DNA of 23,475 bases from JAXGRD01 sp050946655 (GTDB taxonomy: Bacteria > Bacillota > Clostridia > Peptostreptococcales > Anaerovoracaceae). The notes under the pieces are model-generated. The model saw nothing but the letters and a program-made list of their open reading frames with translations. It was not told where the DNA came from and searched no databases. Below, piece by piece: positions 5,661 through 12,338 of the stretch (positions are counted from its first letter, which is position 1; each line of letters begins with the position of its first letter). The position numbers and the translations under genes were made by a program. The DNA is taken from the NCBI GenBank assembly GCA_050946655.1, contig JBMNVE010000026.1, forward strand, positions 1-23,475, written 5' to 3'.

Positions 5661-6635
5661 CTAAATCAAGTGAAACCACCAGGTGCCTTTCTCATCTTCG
5701 TGGTATTCCACCTTTCCGATGGCCTTCAGATGCTCAAGATGGGCAAAGACTTCATCTCCGGCGAACCACTTTTGCTCCGGAGGAAAATCTCCGTAATAGC
5801 CTCCGGCAAAATCCCATTGTACTCCAAGGGCAACCTGGTAAATGGTCTTTTTTCCCTCCGCCAGAAGTTCAAGAATGCGGTCAAGACGCCGCTTGTGGTG
5901 TGCCAAAAGCTCATCCACCCTGGTTCGATGGTCGGTGATAATGGCCCGGTGTCCGGAATAAACCCTTTGGATGTCCATTTTCGCCACCTTTTTCAGGTTT
6001 TCCATAAATAGACCCAGGTAATCCTTTTTTCTATCCCAGGCGGTGATGTTGGGAGTTATTTTTTGGATGATGTGGTCTCCGCAAAAGAGGATTTTTTTGG
6101 CCCTCTCATAGAGGCCCTTTCCGCCCGGGGTATGACCGCTCAGGTCTATGATCTGAAAGCGGTACTCTCCCACCGAGATCTCTTCCCCGTCCACCGCCAT
6201 AGTAAAGTCTACCGGCTGGGTAACGCCGCCACGGTAGGCAGGATGGTCGGTGTAGTGGAGTTCTTCTCCCTTGGGAAGACCCATGTGCTTTTGGATGGCC
6301 ATATCCTTTTCCCAGTAATCGTCCATCATCATGGTGTTGACGTCCATCCCATCGTACTCCCCGATGTAGATCTTTCCGCAGTTGTCCTTGAGTCGCTGGA
6401 TACAGCCTGTATGGTCGGCGTGAAGATGGGTGAGAAAGATATCCGTTTCCGCCCATTTTAGATCCAGCTGCAAAAAAGCATCCCGCAATGCCTTCTCGCT
6501 TTCATCTGTATTGAAGCCCACATCGATGAGAAGGTTCTTCCCATCTCCAACAAAGATGTAGCTGTTCACCTCCCTGAGAGGACTTCCGGGAAGAGGAACC
6601 TTCACCAAGTAAACATTTTTTAAAATTTCCTGCAT
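5661..6635 (-). CDS. Metallo-beta-lactamase-fold hydrolase with C-terminal winged helix
   Basis: A 324-residue metal-dependent hydrolase of the glyoxalase II/MBL superfamily. The zinc motif HLHADH is at 70-75, with further ligands likely at H168 (SGHTPGG), D187 (CGDH) and H229 (SGHR). Residues ~245-324 form a winged-helix-like tail, as in the 'beta-lactamase-associated winged helix' subgroup, ending in a Trp-rich strand. The start at 6635 was chosen because it gives the conserved N-terminus and has GGAG 8 bases upstream within the ilvD stop region; longer versions would run back into ilvD. It is the last gene of the ilv operon, 5 bases past ilvD. Substrate unknown; a thioester or lactone is the general expectation for this group, and the location suggests a link to branched-chain metabolism or repair. 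Confidence 0.82.
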   Translation of the reverse strand: MQEILKNVYLVKVPLPGSPLREVNSYIFVGDGKNLLIDVGFNTDESEKALRDAFLQLDLKWAETDIFLTHLHADHTGCIQRLKDNCGKIYIGEYDGMDVNTMMMDDYWEKDMAIQKHMGLPKGEELHYTDHPAYRGGVTQPVDFTMAVDGEEISVGEYRFQIIDLSGHTPGGKGLYERAKKILFCGDHIIQKITPNITAWDRKKDYLGLFMENLKKVAKMDIQRVYSGHRAIITDHRTRVDELLAHHKRRLDRILELLAEGKKTIYQVALGVQWDFAGGYYGDFPPEQKWFAGDEVFAHLEHLKAIGKVEYHEDEKGTWWFHLI

Positions 6636-6640
6636 GCCCC

Positions 6641-8305
6641 TTACTCCATCACGGCCCCTTTGTTGGCGCCGGTCACGTTTCTGCTGTATCTGGCCAGCCA
6701 TCCCTTTGTTACCTTGGGGGGTAAGATCCGGCATGACTTTCCTCTCTCCGCCAATTCCTCGTCAGAGACCCTTACGTTGATTTTAGCGGCGGGGATATTG
6801 ATATCGATCATGTCTCCCTCTTGGATCAGGGCGATCTCTCCGCAGGCTGCCGCTTCCGGACACACATGTCCGATGGAGGCCCCTCTGCTGGCGCCGCTGA
6901 ATCTTCCGTCGGTGATCAGGGCAACGGATTTATCCAGGTTTCGCCCGGCAAGGGCACTGGTGGGATTGAGCATCTCCCTCATCCCCGGGCCGCCCTTTGG
7001 CCCTTCATACCTGATGACCACTACATCGCCGGCGACGATCTTTCCGTCATAGATGGCAGCAATGGCATCATCTTCTCCGTCAAAGACTCTGGCAGGCCCG
7101 CTGTGAACCAACATGGAAGGATCCACCGCACTCCTCTTCACCACGCACCCGTCTTTTGCGATGTTCCCCCAAAGGATGGCGATGCCTCCCGTTTCGCTGT
7201 AGGGATCGTCGATGGGCCGAATGATCTCGTAGTTCTTCACCGTCTTCCCGGCGATGTTTTCCCCCACTGTCTTTCCGTTGGCCGTGATGAGACTTTTGTC
7301 CACCAGGTCTTTCTTGTCCAGTTCATTGAGTACCGCCTGGAGTCCCCCCGCCATGAAAAGGTCCTGCATATGGGCATCTCCCGCCGGTGCCAAATGACAC
7401 AGGTTGGGCACCTTAGCCGAAAATTCATTGAACATAGAAAGGTCCATGTCCACTCCCGCCTCCGTAGCGATGGCCAGCAAGTGGAGGACGCTGTTGGAGG
7501 AGCATCCCAGGGCCATATCACAGGCAAGGGCGTTTCCGATGGATTTTTCGTTGATGATGTCTCTGGCGGTGATCCCTTTCTCCACCAGGTTCATGATGGC
7601 CATTCCCGCTTCTTTGGCCAGTCTCACTCTTCCGCTGTGGATGGCCGGGATCGTTCCGTTTCCGGGAAGAGCGATCCCGATGGCTTCAGACAAGCAATTC
7701 ATGCTGTTGGCGGTGTACATGCCGGCACATGAACCACAGCCGGGGCAGACGCCCTGCTCGTACTCCATGAGGGCATCATCATCGATGAGTCCCGCCTTCC
7801 GGGCACCTACCGCTTCAAATATCTTGGACAAGCTGACTTCTTCCCCGTCAAAAAGTCCCGCCATCATAGGACCGCCGGAGCAGACCACAGTAGGGATATC
7901 CATCCGCACCGCACCCATGATCATTCCCGGTACGATCTTGTCGCAGTTGGGAACCAAAACCAGGCCGTCAAACATGTGGGCCATGGTCATGGTCTCCACG
8001 CTGTCGGCAATCAATTCTCTGCTGGCAAGGGAATACTTCATTCCTTCATGGCCCATGGCAATGCCGTCACATACCCCGATGGATGGCACCTCGATGGGCG
8101 TCCCCCCTGCCATGCGCACGCCGGCCTTCACCGCCTGGGTGATCTTGTCCAGGTGATAGTGGCCCGGTACGATCTCGCTGTGGGCATTGACTACGCCGAT
8201 CAGGGGTCGCTCCAGTTCCTCCCTCGTATACCCCATGGCATAAAACAGACTCCTCATGGGAGCTCGTTCTACACCAAGAGTCACCTTGTCGCTTCTCTTT
8301 GTCAT
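6641..8305 (-). CDS. ilvD: Dihydroxy-acid dehydratase
   Basis: Dehydrates 2,3-dihydroxy-isovalerate and 2,3-dihydroxy-3-methylvalerate to the keto acids that precede valine and isoleucine. 554 residues, normal for the IlvD/Edd family. Visible motifs: VPGHYHL (46-52), VCDGIAMGHEGM (78-89), PNCDKIVPGM (119-128) and CPGCGSCAGMYTANSMN (187-203), which provide the iron-sulphur cysteines C121 and C193. A Gly stands where 2Fe-2S enzymes have their first ligand Cys (VPG instead of TPC), as in E. coli IlvD, so an oxygen-sensitive 4Fe-4S form is likely, in keeping with an anaerobe. The start is ATG 8305 with AGAGG 6 bases upstream; an extension to 8335 has no support. It lies 79 bases after ilvC, with a terminator-like hairpin in the gap. 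Confidence 0.96.
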   Translation of the reverse strand: MTKRSDKVTLGVERAPMRSLFYAMGYTREELERPLIGVVNAHSEIVPGHYHLDKITQAVKAGVRMAGGTPIEVPSIGVCDGIAMGHEGMKYSLASRELIADSVETMTMAHMFDGLVLVPNCDKIVPGMIMGAVRMDIPTVVCSGGPMMAGLFDGEEVSLSKIFEAVGARKAGLIDDDALMEYEQGVCPGCGSCAGMYTANSMNCLSEAIGIALPGNGTIPAIHSGRVRLAKEAGMAIMNLVEKGITARDIINEKSIGNALACDMALGCSSNSVLHLLAIATEAGVDMDLSMFNEFSAKVPNLCHLAPAGDAHMQDLFMAGGLQAVLNELDKKDLVDKSLITANGKTVGENIAGKTVKNYEIIRPIDDPYSETGGIAILWGNIAKDGCVVKRSAVDPSMLVHSGPARVFDGEDDAIAAIYDGKIVAGDVVVIRYEGPKGGPGMREMLNPTSALAGRNLDKSVALITDGRFSGASRGASIGHVCPEAAACGEIALIQEGDMIDINIPAAKINVRVSDEELAERGKSCRILPPKVTKGWLARYSRNVTGANKGAVME

Positions 8306-8336
8306 CTGTTTACCTCTTTTCCAAACAAAAAACAAT

Positions 8337-8375
8337 GGGGCGAAAGATCCGGCGGTTGCCCGGGTCCCTCGCCCC
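8337..8375 (-). terminator. Intercistronic terminator-like hairpin between ilvC and ilvD
   Basis: On the minus strand GGGGCGA (complement of 8369-8375) pairs with TCGCCCC (complement of 8337-8343); an inner CCGG/CCGG stem is also possible. The stem is followed by ATTGTTTTTTG, a good U tail, starting 9 bases after the ilvC stop. It would reduce transcription into ilvD and the MBL gene, or protect the ilvBNC message from 3' decay. I see no alternative antiterminator pairing. Confidence 0.6.
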
Positions 8376-8384
8376 GATATGCTA

Positions 8385-9377
8385 CTACTTAAGCCAGCTC
8401 ATCATCTTTCTCAGCTCCTGACCTGTGGTGCACAGCAGGTGCTCATTTTCCTTTTGCCGAGTGGTGAGGAAGGTGGCCTGGCGACCGGAAGACATTTCCG
8501 TAACGAAGTTGCTGGCAAACTGGCCGGACTGGATGTTGGCCAGGATGTCCTTCATGGCTTCCCTGGTTTCCTTGCCGATGACTTTCTTGCCTGCATAGTA
8601 ATCGCCGAACTCCGCCGTATTGGAAACGGATTTTCTCATCATTTCAAAGCCGCCGCTGTTGATCAAGTCGACGATCAGCTTAGTTTCGTGGACGCATTCA
8701 AAATATGCCATCTCCGGTTCGTATCCCGCTTCCACCAAGGTATCGAAGCCCGCCTTCATCAGCTCGGTGACACCACCGCAGAGGACAGCCTGTTCGCCGA
8801 AAAGGTCGGTCTCCGTCTCTTCCTGATAGGTCGTCTCCAAAATGCCGGCTCTTCCCGCGCCGATCCCCGATGCGTATGCCAGAGCAATGTCCTTTGCCTT
8901 GCCGGACTTGTCCTGCTCTACGGCGATAAGGCTGGGTACGCCCTTTCCTTCCAGATACTGGCTTCTTACTGTGTGTCCGGGGCCCTTAGGTGCAACCATG
9001 ATCACATCAAGATCTTCAGATGGCTTGATCAGATTGAAGTGGATATTGAAGCCGTGAGCGAACATGAGAACGTCTCCCTCTTTCATATGGGGGGCTACCT
9101 GTGATTCATAGATGTCCGCAGCCAACTCATCGGGTACCAACATCATCACCAGATCTCCCTTCTTGGCGGCGGATTCCACATCCACTACTTCCAAGCCGGC
9201 ATCCCTTGCAGACTGGGCGCTCTTGGAGTCGGACCTAAGTCCTACCACTACATTCACACCGCTGTCCTTGAGGTTCTGTGCATGGGCATGACCCTGGCTA
9301 CCGAAGCCGATGATGGCAACAGTCTTGCCATCCAAAAGTCCCAAATTACAATCCTGATCATAGTACTTATTTACCAT
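8385..9377 (-). CDS. ilvC: Ketol-acid reductoisomerase (class I)
   Basis: Isomerises and reduces acetolactate and acetohydroxybutyrate, the second common step to valine, leucine and isoleucine. 330 residues, the short class I form. The Rossmann fingerprint GFGSQGHAHAQNL is at 24-36 and the substrate/metal region contains APKGPGH and FGEQAVLCGG. The cofactor loop after strand 2 reads GLRSDSKSAQ (46-55), where many NADPH enzymes have R-x-G-S-x-S; the Asp is unusual and could shift preference toward NADH (inference). The ATG at 9377 has AAGGAG 7-8 bases upstream. It lies 34 bases after ilvN and is followed by the hairpin at 8337-8375. Confidence 0.97.
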   Translation of the reverse strand: MVNKYYDQDCNLGLLDGKTVAIIGFGSQGHAHAQNLKDSGVNVVVGLRSDSKSAQSARDAGLEVVDVESAAKKGDLVMMLVPDELAADIYESQVAPHMKEGDVLMFAHGFNIHFNLIKPSEDLDVIMVAPKGPGHTVRSQYLEGKGVPSLIAVEQDKSGKAKDIALAYASGIGAGRAGILETTYQEETETDLFGEQAVLCGGVTELMKAGFDTLVEAGYEPEMAYFECVHETKLIVDLINSGGFEMMRKSVSNTAEFGDYYAGKKVIGKETREAMKDILANIQSGQFASNFVTEMSSGRQATFLTTRQKENEHLLCTTGQELRKMMSWLK

Positions 9378-9411
9378 TTTTTTCTCCTTTTCCGCCGTCT
9401 TCCGGCCACTC

Positions 9412-9909
9412 TTATTGTTCTTCTGTCCAGCCTCTGCCCATGGCCGTTATCCCGGTTCTGCACACCTCTACGATGTCGTAGCAGGATAGCATCTCCATGA
9501 ACGCGTCCAGTTTTGCAGGCTCGCCGGTCATTTCTATAATCATACTTTCTTTGGAAAGATCAATTATTTTACCTCTGTAGATGTCCACGATCTCCCGTAT
9601 GGTGGTGCGAGATTCCCTGTCGACCTTCACCTTCAACAGGAGCAGCTCACGAAAGAGGCTGTCTCCCGGCTCAAGAGTAAAGATGGACTTGACCACCTCC
9701 AACTTCTCCGTCTGAGTCAGGATCTGAGCGATGCTCTGTTCGTTGCCGTTGAACACCACGGTGATCCTGGATATGGTGGGATCATTGGTGGCAGACACCG
9801 TCAGTGAGTCGATGTTGAATCCTCTTCTCCCGAAAAGGCTGACTACTCTGGTCAGTACATTGGACTGGTTGTCAACAAATATGCTGATGACTTCTCTCTG
9901 TAATGCCAT
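9412..9909 (-). CDS. ilvN: Acetolactate synthase small (regulatory) subunit
   Basis: Regulatory partner of IlvB that stimulates the catalytic subunit and confers feedback inhibition, typically by valine. 165 residues, the usual length. The N-terminal ACT domain is visible as I-S-I-F-V-D-N-Q-S-N-V-L-T-R-V and FGRRGFNIDSLTVSATND (26-43), and a C-terminal dimerisation domain runs from about 80 to 158. A Gln-Ser pair (Q15-S16) occupies the turn where many homologues have Lys-Pro-Gly or Glu-x-Gly, a position near the effector site, so the degree of valine inhibition cannot be assumed. The start ATG has GGAGGA upstream, and only 12 bases separate it from the ilvB stop. Confidence 0.95.
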   Translation of the reverse strand: MALQREVISIFVDNQSNVLTRVVSLFGRRGFNIDSLTVSATNDPTISRITVVFNGNEQSIAQILTQTEKLEVVKSIFTLEPGDSLFRELLLLKVKVDRESRTTIREIVDIYRGKIIDLSKESMIIEMTGEPAKLDAFMEMLSCYDIVEVCRTGITAMGRGWTEEQ

Positions 9910-9921
9910 TTTTCTGTCCTC

Positions 9922-11586
9922 CTATCCGATGATCATATCTTCTACTGTGCCGCCGCCGGGGATCATAGGCAGGACCCGCTCTTCACAGCCGATCTCACAT
10001 TCGATCCACACCGGGCCTTTTTCCTTCAGCGCCTTCCGGAAGGCATCATTGAACTCTTCGGGGTTGCCCGCATAAAAACCCTTTACGCCGAACCCATCCG
10101 CCAATTTGACAAAGTCCGTCTTGCGATTGGGCGTTGTGCCGCTGAACCTTCTTCCGTAAAAAGAATTCTGCCACTGGTACACCATCCCTAGAACGTGATT
10201 GTTCATGATGATGGTGATGATGGGAAGATCTTCGCTTACTGCCGTACAGGCTTCGTTTAAGTTCATGTGGAAGGAACCGTCCCCGGTGAAATGGATGACC
10301 CTCATGTCCGGATTGCCGATCTGGGCACCGATGGCCGCACCATAGCCGAAGCCCATGGTCCCCAATCCGCCGCTGGTAATGAATCTCTTTGTCTTTGTAT
10401 GGTGCAAGTACTGGGCTGCCCACATCTGATGCTGGCCCACATCCGTCACGTAGATGGTTTCCTTATCGGTCAGATCACAGACAGCTCTAATCACCTCGCT
10501 GGGGTGAAGATCCGCATCCTTGCATTTTACATCGCCGGTCGTCCTCTTCAACTTGCCCACTTCTTCCACCCACTCCGGCCTCTTCTTCTTTTCGATGAGG
10601 GGAAGGAGCTTGGAAAGAAAGTCCTTTACATCGCTGACAAAATCGTAGTCCACACTGACGTTCTTATTGATCTCGCTTTTATCGATATCTACCTGTATTT
10701 TCGTGGCTTTTTTTGCAAATTTATTCGGGTTCAACGCCACCCGGTCACTGAATCTGGTCCCCAATGCGATCAGCACGTCGGCCTTGTCCATGGACTTATT
10801 TGCCGCTATGGTTCCATGCATGCCAATGAGTCCCATGTTTTTGGGATTGTCATAGCTGATGGCACCGGCCGCCATGAGGGTATACGTAGCGGGGATATCG
10901 GATTTTTCCATCAGTTCGGCAAGCTCTCTCTCCGCATTGGATAGGGGAACGCCGCCACCGAAGTAGATGACCGGTCGCTTTGCGTTATTGATCACCTCTG
11001 CCACCTTGTGAAGATCATCTCCGTTGGTCTTGGGCAGTTCCGCTGTCTTCTCCGGCCCTTTCCCCGGCTTGTAATCCAGGACAGCTGCCGTTACATCCTT
11101 GGTGATGTCCACTAAAACAGGACCCTTCCTGCCGCTGGTGGCAATGCGGAAGGCATTGCGCATCGCTCCCGGGAGGTCTTCTATCCGGTTGACAAAGAAG
11201 TTGTGCTTGGTCACCGGCATGGTGACCCCGGTGATGCAGATCTCCTGAAAGGCATCTCTGCCGATGAGGCTGTCAGGCACGTTGCTTGTGATAGCTACCA
11301 TGGGGACACTGTCCATAAATGCTGTTGCGATCCCCGTGACCAAGTTGGTAGCCCCCGGTCCGCTGGTGGCCAGGACAACGCCTGTCTTTCCCGTGGATCT
11401 GGCGTAACCGTCCGCCGCATGGGCCGCACCCTGCTCGTGGGCAGTCAGCACATGTCTGATCTGATCCTGATATTCAAACAGCGCATCGTAAACATTGAGA
11501 GCAGCTCCGCCCGGATATCCGAACACGGTATCCACATCATGCTCACGCAATATTTCCGCTATTATCTGCGAGCCAGTTAATTTCAT
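9922..11586 (-). CDS. ilvB: Acetolactate synthase large (catalytic) subunit
   Basis: Thiamine-diphosphate enzyme joining two pyruvates, or pyruvate and 2-oxobutyrate, to acetolactate or acetohydroxybutyrate; first common step of the pathway. 554 residues. The catalytic Glu51 lies in TAHEQGAAHAADGYAR. The central FAD-type domain runs from about 190 to 340, and the ThDP/Mg motif GDGSF (435-439) is followed by NN (462-463). The QWQNSFYGRRFSGTT stretch is typical of anabolic, FAD-containing AHAS rather than catabolic acetolactate synthase, and the adjacent ilvN confirms this. The start is ATG 11586 behind GGAAGGAG. It is the first gene of ilvBNCD plus the MBL gene, transcribed from the promoter at 11656-11683. 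Confidence 0.97.
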   Translation of the reverse strand: MKLTGSQIIAEILREHDVDTVFGYPGGAALNVYDALFEYQDQIRHVLTAHEQGAAHAADGYARSTGKTGVVLATSGPGATNLVTGIATAFMDSVPMVAITSNVPDSLIGRDAFQEICITGVTMPVTKHNFFVNRIEDLPGAMRNAFRIATSGRKGPVLVDITKDVTAAVLDYKPGKGPEKTAELPKTNGDDLHKVAEVINNAKRPVIYFGGGVPLSNAERELAELMEKSDIPATYTLMAAGAISYDNPKNMGLIGMHGTIAANKSMDKADVLIALGTRFSDRVALNPNKFAKKATKIQVDIDKSEINKNVSVDYDFVSDVKDFLSKLLPLIEKKKRPEWVEEVGKLKRTTGDVKCKDADLHPSEVIRAVCDLTDKETIYVTDVGQHQMWAAQYLHHTKTKRFITSGGLGTMGFGYGAAIGAQIGNPDMRVIHFTGDGSFHMNLNEACTAVSEDLPIITIIMNNHVLGMVYQWQNSFYGRRFSGTTPNRKTDFVKLADGFGVKGFYAGNPEEFNDAFRKALKEKGPVWIECEIGCEERVLPMIPGGGTVEDMIIG

Positions 11587-11655
11587 GCTTTATACTCCTT
11601 CCCATTCCTCTTCTTACTAATATAATACGCCAAAATAAAAATCCTAAGTGATATA

Positions 11656-11683
11656 ATTATATACGTCTCAGATCAGAAGTCAA
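11656..11683 (-). promoter_or_regulatory. Promoter of the ilvBNCD operon
   Basis: On the minus strand TTGACT (11683-11678), a 16-base spacer and a perfect TATAAT (11661-11656). The expected start near 11649 gives a leader of only ~60 bases, too short for a T-box. The leader has no clear hairpin, so control is probably by a DNA-binding protein. I did not find a clear CodY-type box. Confidence 0.65.
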
Positions 11684-11790
11684 TGTTTTTGTTTTGCATT
11701 TTGTTGATTTGTACAATTTATTCTTCTTATTTTTGTTTTTTGTCACTGTTTTTGCTTCTCATTTTTGTTTTTGTCTTGTTTTTTTATTTC
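11683..11790. other. T-rich (minus strand A-rich) tract upstream of the ilv promoter
   Basis: About 110 bases are dominated by runs of four to seven T on the plus strand, interrupted by short G/C-containing gaps. Several successive runs are spaced roughly 11-13 bases apart, close to the helical repeat, which predicts intrinsic curvature. It abuts the -35 box of ilvB on its upstream side, so it can act as an UP element or as a binding platform for a global regulator. Confidence 0.45.
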
Positions 11791-12060
11791 ATACCACCTA
11801 AATTGATGATCCGCCTTTGGAAAAGAGAGAATCTTGGACGCCCCCGTTTTCCGTATCAAAAATAGGGCTTCTGCAGGCTAGAAACAGCCCTACATGGCCT
11901 CTCAGGGGCCGCAGGGAAGAAATAAAGCAAAAATAATCCCGAACAGACCGGTCAAAGTAAATGGATGTCCGAATTTTATCCTGACATCCGCCCTTAAAAA
12001 CCGGCTCATCCGAGATTATCAGCTGACCAACCATTTAGTCTAACCCCCTCATCCAAATAA
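11791..12060. other. Intergenic stretch between ilvB and leuA control regions
   Basis: About 270 bases with no convincing gene. A 78-codon minus-strand frame (12034-11798) has no recognisable family and a poorly placed ribosome binding site. Two inverted repeats stand out: TAGGGCT/AGCCCTA (11863-11869 and 11886-11892), followed on the minus strand by ATTTTTG and hence terminator-like, and GGATGTC/GACATCC (11963-11969 and 11983-11989). Confidence 0.35.
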
Positions 12061-12066
12061 AATATC

Positions 12067-12095
12067 TTGACAATCCATTTCCTCTTCCATATACT
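12067..12095 (+). promoter_or_regulatory. Promoter of the leuACDB operon
   Basis: A perfect TTGACA (12067-12072), a 17-base spacer and TATACT (12090-12095). The expected start is near 12102, which makes the transcript begin with the T-box leader. Confidence 0.75.
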
Positions 12096-12101
12096 GTGTA
12101 G

Positions 12102-12308
12102 TAACTTTATATTGCGATGAAGGGAATAAGCTGTGTTTTCTCGTCCTTACAGAGAGCGCCCGTTTGGTGGAAGGGTGTAGGTCGATCCATAGTGTCTCAC
12201 CCCGGAGCAAAACCTTATGAGTGGGAAGCGGTGATGGCCGCCTCCAAGTAAGAGTGGTACCGCGGAGAATCGATCTTCGTCTCTTATGAGACGAGGATTT
12301 TATTTTTG
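12102..12308 (+). promoter_or_regulatory. T-box leader, leucine-specific
   Basis: A compact tRNA-sensing leader. The stem I distal motif ACAGAGAGC and a GTTTGGTGGAA element are followed by a specifier loop reading gtgt-CTC-acc. CTC (12196-12198) is a leucine codon, followed by the usual purine. The T-box sequence AGAGTGGTACCGCGG (12251-12265) carries the UGGU that pairs with the tRNA acceptor end; the last U fits the A discriminator of tRNA-Leu. It is followed by the terminator at 12275-12307. Uncharged tRNA-Leu should therefore stabilise the antiterminator and allow leuA expression. Specifier, discriminator and downstream genes all agree. Confidence 0.92.
12275..12307 (+). terminator. T-box-controlled terminator
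   Basis: Arms CTTCGTCTC (12275-12283) and GAGACGAGG (12288-12296) with a TTAT loop, followed by ATTTTATTTTT. It competes with the antiterminator that includes the T-box sequence just upstream. Confidence 0.88.
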
Positions 12309-12338
12309 CAAGGGACCGAGAAAAGAAAGGATCGATCA

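Noticed and set aside
6821..7732. A long plus-strand frame opposite ilvD, and similar long frames opposite ilvB, leuA and sbcC
   Set aside because: They are antisense shadows of GC-richer coding sequence, lack ribosome binding sites and show no domain features.
11587..11660. A T-box or attenuator in the ilvB leader
   Set aside because: The leader from the TATAAT to the ATG is only about 60 bases and contains neither the T-box motif nor a stable hairpin.
11798..12034. A 78-codon minus-strand frame upstream of ilvB
   Set aside because: No recognisable family, poorly spaced ribosome binding site, no promoter seen, and a terminator-like hairpin lies inside it.
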